Source: Prorocentrum cordatum (Eukaryota; Sar; Dinophyceae; Prorocentrales; Prorocentraceae). From it: DNA of 64,000 nucleotides. Below the pieces are notes generated by a model. The model was not told the origin of the DNA and made no database searches. It saw nothing but the letters and a program-made list of their open reading frames with translations. Numbering within the stretch: position 1 is the stretch's first letter; each line of letters starts with the position of its first letter. The translations under genes were made by a program, and so were the position numbers. The stretch lies in assembly GCA_963575745.1 (NCBI GenBank), contig CAUYUJ010015260.1, forward strand, positions 817,908 to 881,907, read 5' to 3'. Of the stretch, positions 54,650-64,000 are shown piece after piece.

Positions 54650-56120
54650 ACATATTGTCACATTTCTGGATCAAATTTCAGACACATGCATTTGTTATAT
54701 ATGGTACATATTGCACATGATACATATGCTAGACATGAGACAAAGACACACAACAGTTGGTCACATTTTTGGGACAAGTTTCAGACTCATGCATTTGATA
54801 TAGATGATACATATTGCCATTGATTTCCTGGACAGGAGACTAAGACACACAACAGTTGGTCACATTGTTGGGGCAAATTTCGTACACATGCCTTTGTTAT
54901 ATATGATACATATTGCACATGATACACCTGATAGACCTAAGACAAAAACACACAACAGTTGATCACATTTTTGGTGCAAATTTCCGAAACACGCATTTGT
55001 CATACATGATACATATTGCACATGATACATATGATAGACATGGGATAAAGACACACAACAGTTGGTCACATTTTTGGGGCAAATTTCGGCCTCATACATT
55101 CCTTATTGTGATACATATGGCACATGAATAGATTAGACATGAGACAAAGACACACAACAGTTGGTCACATTTGTGGGGCCAATTTCGGGGACATGCATTT
55201 GTTATACATAATACATATTGCACATGATATGATAGACATGAGACAAAGACACACAACTGTTGGTCACATTTTTGAGGCAACACCATGCATTTGTTATACA
55301 CACAACAGTTGATCACATTTTTGGTGCAAATTTCAGAATCACGCATTTGTCATACATGATACATATTGACATGATACATATGATAGACATGAGACAAAGA
55401 CGCACAACAGTTGGTCACATTTTTGGAGCACATTTCGGCCTCATGCATTTGTTATGTATGATACATTTTGCACATGAATATATTAGACATGAGACAAAGA
55501 CACAAAACAGTTGGTCACATTGTTGGGGCAAATTTCGGGGACATGCATTTGTTATATATGATACATATTGCACATGATATGATAGACATGAGACAAAAGC
55601 ACACAACTGTTGGTCACATTTTTGTGGCAAATTGCAGACACATGCATTTGTCATATATGAGTCATATTGACATGATACATATGATAGACATGAGACAAAG
55701 ACACACAACAGTTGGTCACATTTTTGGGGCAAAATTCAGACACATGCATTTGGTATATATGATACATATTGCACATGATACATATGCTAGACCTCAGACA
55801 AAGACACACAACAGTTGGTCACATTTTTGGGGCAAATTTCGTCCACATGCACTTGCTATATATGATACATATTGCACATGGCACATATGATAGACATGAG
55901 ACAAAGACACACAACAGTTGGTCACATTTTTGGGGCAAATTTCGGACACATGCACTTCTGATATATGATACAGATTGCACATGATGTGATAGACATGAGA
56001 CAAAGACACACAACAATTGATCACATTTTGGGGGCAAATTTCGGACACATGCATTTGTTATATATGATACATATTGCACATGACACATATGATAAGCATG
56101 AGAGAAAAACATTATAGGAC
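54650..56120. repeat. ~100-bp satellite array, about 14 copies
   Basis: Unit landmarks on the plus strand, in order: GACACACAACAGTTGGTCAC, ATTTTTGGGGCAAATTTCGG, ACACATGCATTTGTTATATA, TGATACATATTGCACATGAT, ACATATGATAGACATGAGAC. Unit starts (CAACAGTTGGTCAC) recur at about 54,752, 54,850, 54,953, 55,051 and onwards every 95-105 bases to about 56,010. A single diverged unit is inside the Helitron intron at 62,650-62,873. Confidence 0.92.
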
Positions 56121-56328
56121 AACTGAAACTCACTAACAAGTTTGTGGGGCACATACACCCACAGACCAGGTGGTCTCATTATTTGGGACATTTTGTTTTG
56201 CCACTCCCGCGCACTTCATATATACACTCCCGAGATGCAGAGAAGCAATACCCTGTTCTAAATGCATGCAGCCCCTGCCTCCCCAGTGTGCACGCACGAC
56301 TCTGGAAAATTGCTCATATACCGTGCCA

Positions 56329-57250
56329 TCAGGCAGTGCCGAAATCGTTGACGGCGGAGCCCTGTGAGCCCACCGCCTCCACGTCAATACCGTTGTGGCC
56401 CAACGCATGACGGACCTTCACAGCAGCCTGGAACTCTTGAAGTGATACCTCCTGCTGCTCTGGACCAGCTCCGTGAAAACTGTTCCCGTGATACCTGAAA
56501 CAGGTGGCGGCCCTGTGGTGACACTGAGCCACGAATGCCAACCCCCCACAGCTTTGCCAATGGGCCATCATACGCACTCGCGAAAGTTTACCCTTGTCGA
56601 GCCACTCATACACTTTCTTCGCATGCTGGTCCAATGCCGGCTCAGTCTTCGTGTCCGGCAGCACTGCTTCGTCCATGCCGCTCGCACGCAGAGCGGCAGC
56701 ACCCCTTTTCTCATGCTGCTTCTTGGGTGCCAGGCAATACTGCAAGGACGGCAGGATCTCCTCAATCTCTTTGTAGAACTCCTCATACATCGTCGGATTC
56801 AATACCGCCTTGTTCGCCGCCTGTACCGAGGGATCGTTTTGATACTCGCAGAAGGTCTTCATCGCGTGAATGAAACGGTTAATACCGACACCCCTCCGCT
56901 CCGGCTCCTTGCTGCACATCTCCGACATCCATACGGCCCCACTCTTCAGCGGCTCCTGCATCTCGTTCCATACCTGCTTGTCCGATAACTTCGCGAACTT
57001 GGAAGGCCCGTATACGTTGAGCAACTGCGACGGCAACGTCTCGAATACCTTCAGCCACTCCCGCTTCTTCTGGTCCTTCGCCTTCTCCGCTGAGGCCGGG
57101 GCGCCCGGTTGCGTCCCTGGAACCAACATCGCGAAGTCAGTGGCCATGCCACTGTCGAGGCTCATTGCGACCGATTGGATCGAAACCGCAGGGAATATAC
57201 TTCCGAGTGGGAAGACTGGTACTGCCGCGCCAGCTGTGAGATTATATGGC
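56329..57250 (-). CDS. Unknown minus-strand exon or gene, GTAT-rich
   Basis: Open from a likely acceptor at about 57,235-57,250 (TTGCAG or CTCACAG) to TGA at 56,329-56,331. First good ATG 57,165 (MSLDSGMATDFAMLVPGTQP), giving 278 residues. The middle is charged and helical (EKAKDQKKREWLKVFETLPS; MYEEFYKEIEEILPSLQYCL); the end is His/Cys-containing (FVAQCHHRAATCFRYHG). Upstream of the likely acceptor the sequence turns into the intron-type repeat TTGTCTCATGTGTATCATAC, so this is probably an internal or terminal exon. No family recognised. GTAT is frequent on the sense strand. Confidence 0.5.
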
Positions 57251-57329
57251 TGCAATGGGAGACGTATGATACACATGAGACAAAGTCAACACATAGCATT
57301 TTAACATTATCGCCTTTTCCGTCTTAGAA

Positions 57330-57440
57330 GCGCCGAAGACGTTCCAAGAGGCCCAAAAAAGAGGAGCAAAGACGGCCCAAGAGGACCCCAGTATAGCCCT
57401 GGAGGCCCCCCAAGACGACCCCGAGAGGCCCCCAAGATGG
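57330..57440 (-). repeat. GGCCTCTTGGG array, reverse orientation
   Basis: CCAAGAGGCCC, GGCCCAAGAGGACCCC, GGAGGCCCCCCAAGA and AGGCCCCCAAGATGGCC: the inverse of the unit seen at 50.2 and 59.6 kb. It lies between two minus-strand coding blocks. Confidence 0.8.
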
Positions 57441-57929
57441 CCTCAAGAGAGTGAACTCGAACAGACCCTTCTAGTCCTCCACCCCAAGATGACCCCAACA
57501 GCCCCCATTTTTGGGCCAGTTTGGAGACGCAACATGTCGGTATATATGATACATACCAGCCTTGCTCTTTGTCGGAGATACACGCGTAGGGAGCCACCGT
57601 GTGCTCAACAAGTCACATTTTTTTGGAACAGGTACGTGAAAATACTCTTTCTATGCATGCATGTATGTCTGTATGTATTTCTGCATTGTGTATCTATGTA
57701 AAAATGTTATATGTCATTCATACGACGTATGTAACTCTGAGTGCATGTCTCGACGTACGCATGTGTATGTGCATGTGACTGTGTAGGTAAGGTCTATGTG
57801 TAAAGAATGGCTATGCGCGTCGAACTAGTATGTTTACATGTGTGTATGTATGTATATGTGAATGTCATTGCTGCTATATGCTCTTCTTTCATACTTTTCT
57901 GGTCGACCACTGTGTCAGACAACATGCAA

Positions 57930-59273
57930 CTATACAAATGAACACCGCCCTCGGGGTTCAGCCAGCAACGCCTCCAACTTGACTTTGGATAATCGTCTGG
58001 TGATCCACCTTCCCTGCATTTTCATTCTTTCATACTCAGAGCCGCCGCGAGCGTGCACTGCGGATACCAGCTCCTCGTAACTCCTCTTCCGCGCCCCCGT
58101 GCCTGCAGGCTTCTGCATACCGCGCTGCACCAGCACCGCGAGCTTCTTCTTAGTATACGACTTCGCGTACTTGATACCCAGACCCTTCGCGGCCTTGACC
58201 AAGCCGCGATACTGCTGATTGTGCTGGACCTTCTGAGTCACAACGCTCAGACAACTCGCGAGCACACGGAACTCTGGAATGCCATCCAATTCAACCTTGG
58301 GACACAAACGGCGGCGACCCATCTGAAACGCCACCTCCCAAGGTCCGCCAGCGCGTTTGGAGGGTAACTTCCGCAGCACAGCGAGTGATACACCCACGCA
58401 GCTGCGGATCTCCTCCAAAACCTGAATTGTGTAAGGAAGCGTGGATACACTGTATGCGAGCCCATGTCGGACACGCGAAACATTTGCCCGCACGGACTTC
58501 CTCTTGTCATGCTGCTCAATGAGATACCAAAGACCATGCAGCGAATACCTATTGATAGCCTGCCGCGTCTCGCAGAACAATACATACATGGTCGCGGCAC
58601 TCACTTGAGACGTGGTGTTTAGAGCCTTCCTCATACGACCCAATGCTGCGGTCACACTGTCGCAGGACACCACGCCAAAATACGCGAGCTCCGCCGCAGC
58701 ATTGCGTCCATACTTCCGACACTGCCGCTTCAGAAACCACTGATGCAGCTCCTCGGTATACTCCGTGGGCGCGCAGCCCATGCAACACTCAAGCATGTGC
58801 ATAAAACACCGCATACAGTCCATGCTGTTATACTTACCTGCCATCTTCACCTGGTTCTTCTGAACAGCCACGGCCACATAGTCCGGGATGCTGTCCCCGA
58901 TGGCCATGATGTCAGCGCTCGCGACCGAGACGCCCGCCACACGGGGACGCTGAAGCCCCGATACTACGTGCGCCCACTTCTCCGCAAATGCAACAAGGCG
59001 CCGTCGTATACGAGCCCTGCGAAGAGTGCGAATGAAGTTCAAACCAGAATGCGCCATGTGCAAACCTTCCCGATGGGCCAAATACGAGCATCCCCTCTCT
59101 TTGCATACTGCCTCGCAGTGCCGCACGAGTCCACAACAAAATGAATCGAAGTTCTCAACGAATACACTCCACTGATCCAAAAGGTAGTCACATACGACAG
59201 GTACTCCTGCCTGACCTCTGGTGAAACGCAGTAATACAAAGGAGAGCAAGAAAAAATACCCTGCGGAGTCCAT
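57930..59273 (-). CDS. Unknown 447-residue minus-strand gene, GTAT-rich
   Basis: Uninterrupted frame from ATG 59,273 (MDSAGYFFLLSFVLLRFTRG) to TAG at 57,930. The N-terminus has a short hydrophobic segment that could be a signal anchor. Two Cys clusters follow (CCGLVRHCEAVCKERGC and MDCMRCFMHMLECCMGC), which could bind metal, then a helical basic C-terminal half (VKAAKGLGIKYAKSYTKKKL). No family recognised. A degenerate spliced-leader sequence lies 34 bases upstream of the ATG, which supports this start. ATAC on the plus strand (GTAT sense) occurs about 29 times in 1.24 kb. The 3' end might instead be a splice donor near the final codons. Confidence 0.6.
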   Translation of the reverse strand: MDSAGYFFLLSFVLLRFTRGQAGVPVVCDYLLDQWSVFVENFDSFCCGLVRHCEAVCKERGCSYLAHREGLHMAHSGLNFIRTLRRARIRRRLVAFAEKWAHVVSGLQRPRVAGVSVASADIMAIGDSIPDYVAVAVQKNQVKMAGKYNSMDCMRCFMHMLECCMGCAPTEYTEELHQWFLKRQCRKYGRNAAAELAYFGVVSCDSVTAALGRMRKALNTTSQVSAATMYVLFCETRQAINRYSLHGLWYLIEQHDKRKSVRANVSRVRHGLAYSVSTLPYTIQVLEEIRSCVGVSLAVLRKLPSKRAGGPWEVAFQMGRRRLCPKVELDGIPEFRVLASCLSVVTQKVQHNQQYRGLVKAAKGLGIKYAKSYTKKKLAVLVQRGMQKPAGTGARKRSYEELVSAVHARGGSEYERMKMQGRWITRRLSKVKLEALLAEPRGRCSFV

Positions 59274-59306
59274 GCCAAGGCAAGACGCGGCCAAGAATAA
59301 CCCCCT

Positions 59307-59328
59307 CTTGAGCCAAAGTGCCTATGAA
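59307..59328 (-). other. Degenerate spliced-leader relic upstream of a gene
   Basis: On the minus strand TTCATAGGCACTTTGGCTCA plus AG matches the dinoflagellate spliced leader at 18 of 22 positions, with the last eleven bases (TTTGGCTCAAG) identical. It is in sense orientation just before ATG 59,273. This is the arrangement left when a trans-spliced mRNA is copied back into the genome. Confidence 0.55.
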
Positions 59329-59342
59329 CAACACACAGAGAC

Positions 59343-59490
59343 ATCGTTGTTGTTGTTGTGTCGTGATGGTGATGATTGGTGGTGATGGTGATGATGGTGA
59401 TGATGATGGTGATGGTGGTGTTGGTGATGGTGGAGGTTTCCTGATGGTGGCGATGGTGATGGTGATGGTGATGATGGTGATGATGAGATG
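59343..59490 (+). repeat. GATGGTGATG microsatellite
   Basis: GAT/GGT triplets of about 145 bases on the plus strand. Confidence 0.88.
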
Positions 59491-59539
59491 AGAGGGGAAG
59501 GAGGGAGAAGAAGGATGAGGAGTAGGTATCAGAAGAGCC

Positions 59540-59815
59540 AGAGGCCTCTTGAATGCCTCTCGGAGTCTACTCGGATGAATCTTGGGCAAGTAGAAGCCTC
59601 TTGGGTCGTCTTGGGGCCCTCCTCGCGTGACCCGGGGGCCTCGTGGGGCATCCTGGGTGCCCCGGGGAGCCCCTTGGAGCTTCTTGGGGATCTCTTGGCC
59701 GCCTCTTGGGCGCCTGTTGGGCGCCTCTTGGGACCTCCTGGGGGCCTCTTCAGACCCTCTTGGGGCGCTCTTGGGAGCCTTGGGGGCGCTCTTGGGGCCC
59801 TCTTGGAGGACATTT
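59540..59815 (+). repeat. GGCCTCTTGGG array, plus orientation
   Basis: About 18 units of 13-16 bp, for example GGGCGCCTCTTGGGACCTCC and GGGGCGCTCTTGGGAGCC. Lies between the 3' end of the Helitron gene and the next minus-strand gene. Confidence 0.88.
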
Positions 59816-59927
59816 TTTTCTATGAAGGCAGACACTTGGACTCCAACGTAGAAGCGGACCGGAGACGATGATACACACATGCGCGTGTGTACGTTTATTT
59901 TCAACGTCCGCCACCATACGTCACAGA

Positions 59928-62900
59928 TCATTCCGGCGTTGCCGTGCCGCCGTATACGAGCAGCTCACCGTTCTCGCCCCACACTTCCTCCCTCACTGGA
60001 AGCTCTTCATACACTGGCGCATCGGCAGCCTCCGCACTGGCACCTGCAGCAAACTCTGCCAGGATACGTTGGCACTCGGTCTTGGATACATCTGCCGTAT
60101 CCTCTGTGCTCACGAGGAAGTCCAAGAGATTGTTGCCCATATCCATGGACAGAACAGGGTCCGCGTCATACTCCCCTTGATCTGCACAGGCATACTCCAA
60201 GCCTTTCCCCTCGTCGTCAGATGACGATACCGAGTCGTAGCCACGCTCCAGAATCTCGCCGGCCTTCTCAGGGCCAGCGGGGAGGAAGTCACTGCGGCGG
60301 AGCTTGCCGAATACATAGCGGCCCTCGCGGGACTTAAAGCGACTGCAGGCAACGTAGCCGTACCCTCTCGTGGCCACTCTCTTCTTCTGCTCGAAGTAAA
60401 TACAGCCGTGAAAGAGATCCGCACCCTGCGCTCGACGCACCGTGGTCGCATACCCGTAGCAGCAGGGCAGGAAGATCCCCCCATTCTCCTCGATGGGGTG
60501 CACCAATACCATGTTGCCCGTGCCCACCAGCCTGGCTGTAAACACAGAGTTTCCACGAAGCGACTCGCATACCGTGGCCAACGCCCCATTGACAAAGCCT
60601 CGCTGTTTGTCAAAGTTCCGACTGAGGCGAATCACGATACCAGGTCTGGCCAAAATGCGTAAGTTGGACTTCGTGGTGGGATCGGAATACCCACCCTTTT
60701 GCAGATCGGCCTCACTAATGCCGAGTAATGCCAGAGCCGCTCTGCATACCTCTGCCGAGCCTGCGTTCGTACACGTCAGCCAAGAAAACGGATGTCCTTT
60801 CTCCGCCGCCAACGCCATACCGCGCTCAACACAAGCCTCCAAGGACTCATGCTGCCAGTGCCGGTCGCCAAAATACTCTGTCAAACACGCTCGATCTGGC
60901 TGAGCCTCGCGTATACGGTTCAGGAAAACCAGGTGCTGCTGGTCTGCGGTGCGATACACTGTCTTCAAGTCAACCTTGTCCATTTGGTTGCAGAAGTGCT
61001 CGCATTGCCCCCCGCTCAATACTGGCTGCAACTGCTTAAAATCGGCCACGATACCAGTGAAGGGTTTATGCGGCTGCTCCCGCACCGCGGCGAAAAAACG
61101 CATCCATTCCTGATCTTCATACTGGCTGCCTTCATCGCAAAGAATCAAGTCAATACCTCTCAAAGCCGAGGGTGGGGCCCAGCGGACCTTCCCGTCCTTC
61201 CCGGCCCTCTTATACTTCAGGACTCCTTGTATGGTATCCACTCGGATGTTCTCAATACCAGGTCTGTCTGGCAGCTTGGACTTGTACTGGTGCACGAGAT
61301 ACCCGGTGGGACACACGATCAAAACCTGAACAGACTCACATGCCCAAATGGCCAGCTCCAGCAATACTGCCGTCTTCCCACTGCCTGGTGGTCCACTGAT
61401 ATACAAGAAACGCTTACTGTTCTGCTTCTCCTCCTCGTCCTCCAGCGATACACCCTTCTTGACCCGTTCGATGGCGTCAGCCTGCTCGGGACTCCAGGTG
61501 CGCTGCTGATACTTCGGCCTATTCAAGACATCCCACGCCTGCCGGAGGCACTCGTACTCTGGCTCGTTATCGCATTGAGCAACACGCATATACAGCAGAA
61601 AATTCGCGTGTTGCTTCTGCTCGAAGCAGCCGACACGCTCATCGCGCATACCTCGAAATTGCAGATCGCGTCGGGCCAGCGAGAGCAGGTACTCGAATGC
61701 TGCCCTATCATTGGCAAATACAGACACTCCAGCAGTATACTCCGAGCCGAATGACAGTATCTGGCCGTCCTCACCCACTCGCATCGGCAGCGCATGATTA
61801 TGGAATTTCAATTCACACGACGTCTCCACGATACCAGCAGTGTCGGACCACTGCCAGGACATGAGATACTCGATCATGCCCACGAAGTTCTTCATACTGT
61901 CCAGGTGTTTGAACGTCCGAGGGAGTAATTGTGCAGCGTATACATGTGGCAGCACAGTCAGTGAATGCTGGCCCCAATAACCGTCGGTCAGCTCGTACCA
62001 GTACCTGCAGGCGACCACTTGCGTGGACGCATGCCTTTGCTGATGTCTGCCGCCGCGGAACTGTACGCAGTGGTTCGAGGTGTCATACTCCCTGCCACGG
62101 TGCCACACCAAGAAACTCTCCGATACGGGAGTCCCTGCGACCAGCTGCTCCCTCTTCTCCTGAAGATAGAAACCATGCATCCTCGAGGAAAAGTTTCCTT
62201 GCCGCCCGTCATAATTCAGCATGGCTGCAGGCTGCGGTGGATACAGCAAAACATGGGAGTAGGACCGCTCAAATTCCGACAGTTGCGCCATACGGATCGC
62301 CACTTCCGGCAAGCACGGGCTGCTCTTGCTGAGCAAGCGATACGCGGTCAGCCAGGAGCTGTTTGCATTCTTCTGCACATACTCGCCGAGCCCCACGTCG
62401 ACGGCATCATGGTCCTTCGCCACATACCCGGAGATGTAGTTCAAACGGCCGTTGCCTATCTGAACATCTATCTCGGCGCAGAATACCAGCGAGAGGAACT
62501 TGACGAATGCCGACACGACAGCCGTACCAGTGCGCCCTTGGAGATTCTGCAACAGCCCAAAGCATACAACCCACGCGCAAATGTGCCAGTGCGGGGTGCC
62601 ACGGCCCTGGTACTCGGTCTTCATACACCACTCGTAAACGATGAAGTACCTGGACACTGTTCTTTATGTAAGCACACTGTAGTGACATGATACATATGAT
62701 ACACGATGCGTCTGATACTCACGAGACAAACTCGAAGAAGAGTTGGTCACATTTTTGGGGCAGTTTGTGGAACACATCCAGTTGTTATATGTGATATATG
62801 GGGTACATGATACATATGACATGAGAGAAACTCGCAAAACAATTCCTGGAATTGTGTTATACAAGAAACGAACCTGTGGCCCCAGCGGTTCGCCAAGAAC

Positions 62901-64000
62901 AACCAGATACAGCGAACCAGGAAGTACATATGGAGTGACATCATATAGGCACCAGCAAAAATACAGCGAAGATACGGCTCCATGAAATACGGCCTCGGGA
63001 ACTTCCACTCCGCGGGCGCGATGGTGATAAACAAATTCGGAAACGCGCACAGCCATACCTGTCCCCGGAGAGTGCGGCAGTGCTGATACAGGGCCTCATA
63101 ATTCTTCTCGTCGTAGCAGCGCACGAGCATGATACGCACCAGATCAGCGAGGGAGTCTTGCACAATCTCCCAATACCCCGTAGAGGCCTGCGAATCTCGT
63201 GTCATAACGTCCCCCGTGACGCCGAGGCTCTTGGCACGAACTTGCGCATTGAAATACTTATTCGCCAGATGCTTCTCGTACAGGAAAAACGGCAGATCCC
63301 GCTGCTCGCCATATACACGGGCACTGGACAGCACCTTCCGAGTCCAGGACAGGCCGATGGATGCCACCCGATTCGTGCTATCCTGGGTCTGGGCATAGTA
63401 GTGCTCCATAATACCCGTATCAGTGAAGTCCGTAGTCGGATACAAGACGGGATACATGGCACACTCGATACCTTTCATGACAACAAAGAGGTCGTAGGAG
63501 GAAAGATTTAAGGAGCTGCGGTTCTCGATGCGGATCCTGTGGGAGTCAAAAAGCTATTGTAATACCTGTCATGCGCCCCCAGAAAATGAATAGCGTTTGT
63601 GTTGATGTGGTTTTTGTTGCCGGCGTGTTTTTTTTGGGGGGGATGGGTTGGGGGAGGGCGGGTTCGGGGCGACCGGGGTGAGTTTGGGGAGAGGTGGGTT
63701 GGGGGAGGGGTGGGTTGAGGGAGGGTGGGTTTTTTCTTTGGGGAGGGGTGGGTTGGGGGCGACCGCGGCGCCCCTGCTCGCGCGGATCCTCTGCTCCGTC
63801 AGAAAGCTGCGGTAATACTTGCTGTGCTCCATCAAGAAATGAAATGCAGCCTTGCACCGATCGGTAGGCATGCTCGCTTCGCAGACCAGGTCCTTCTTGA
63901 AGTACGCGCGCGAGAGACCCACCTTCTTCCAGTTGAACTGGTGCGCAGCGCCATACCTCTCTTGCTGTACAGAGGTCCTCAAGACGACGATGCTCAGAGC
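59928..64000 (-). CDS. Helitron Rep/helicase protein, three exons seen, 5' end beyond the window
   Basis: Exon x: from the right edge to 63,789 (ends LTEQR). Exon y: 63,536-62,874 (IRIENRSSLNLSSYDLFVV to FLANRWGH). Exon z: 62,649-59,928. Splicing at GA...AG and GT...AG keeps phase exactly. Rep motifs: FPNLFITIAPAEW, the HxH box GRGTPHWH, and the tyrosine box YISGYVAKDHD (Tyr-x3-Tyr-x2-Lys). A Pif1-type SF1B helicase follows: Walker A GPPGSGKTAVLLEL, Walker B LILCDEGSQ, ADFKQLQPV, VYRTADQQHLVFLNRIRE, and C-terminal GFVNGALATV and GYGYVACSR. All key residues are present, so this looks like an intact rolling-circle transposase. The C-terminus is acidic. A host Pif1 is excluded by the Rep part. 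Confidence 0.88.
62650..62873 (-). other. Helitron-gene intron containing one satellite unit
   Basis: Minus strand: CACAG|GTTCGT ... GTGTCCAG|GTAC. It contains GCCCCAAAAATGTGACCAAC, TTTGTCTCGTGAGTATCAG and GTATCATATGTATCATG, the landmarks of the 54.65-56.1 kb satellite in the same orientation. It is 224 bp. Confidence 0.8.
63537..63788 (-). other. Helitron-gene intron flanked by an 8-bp direct repeat
   Basis: GGATCCGC (minus strand) occurs at both borders: 63,782-63,789 and 63,530-63,537. Splicing AG|GATCCG...CCCACAG|GATCCG removes 252 bp and keeps the frame (EQR-IRIENR). The interior is C-rich CCCAACCCACC repeats. The duplicated border suggests that this intron arose by insertion of an element with an 8-bp target duplication. 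Confidence 0.8.

Noticed and set aside
54913-56050. Repeating His/Met-rich frames such as HTTVGHIFGANF
   Set aside because: They come from the ~100-bp satellite, which happens to stay open in some frames.

Overview
The window reads as nuclear DNA of a dinoflagellate. The clearest evidence is an exact 22-base copy of the dinoflagellate spliced leader at 44,001-44,022. Supporting signs are introns that open with GA or GC as well as GT and whose acceptor AG is followed by G, a dinoflagellate-type DNA C5-methyltransferase, very GC-rich exons, and gene-poor DNA full of simple repeats. The genus cannot be told from sequence alone. No tRNA, rRNA, CRISPR or prokaryotic gene organisation was seen.

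1-28 kb is an exon-dense plus-strand region. Three or more multi-exon genes run in the same direction: an unknown gene (about 67-4,662), an Ala/Lys/Arg-rich protein (6,210-9,405), a DNA (cytosine-5) methyltransferase whose catalytic motifs are spread over exons from 12,388 to 16,360, and a long unknown locus or loci (18,145-28,005) with an RGG-type segment and helical domains. The spaces between exons are mostly poly-purine (GGA)n tracts. At 9.66-11.43 kb lies a very large inverted repeat built from a short G-rich unit.

28-44 kb is gene-poor. It holds a clean two-exon gene at 30,188-31,121 whose intron is almost entirely a hairpin with 62-base arms, a duplicated exon (33.5 and 34.1 kb), a LINE reverse transcriptase fragment (36.7-37.2 kb), three families of small inverted-repeat elements, and pentanucleotide and other satellites.

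44-49.2 kb is a nearly full-length but frameshifted LINE retrotransposon (ORF1, AP-type endonuclease, reverse transcriptase). It begins exactly at the spliced-leader sequence and is bordered on both sides by (CCT)n.

49.3-64 kb has another character: lower GC and all convincing genes on the minus strand. It carries a Helitron-type Rep/helicase gene running off the right edge and three unknown genes or exon groups. All of these reading frames carry the tetramer GTAT on their sense strand about once per 50 bases, in all three codon phases and mostly on one strand only. This non-codon signal, together with a 100-bp satellite (54.65-56.1 kb) that recurs inside a Helitron intron, is the most unusual observation in the window and suggests that the block has one common origin. 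Exon borders marked approximate below were judged from reading frame and splice-site sense only.
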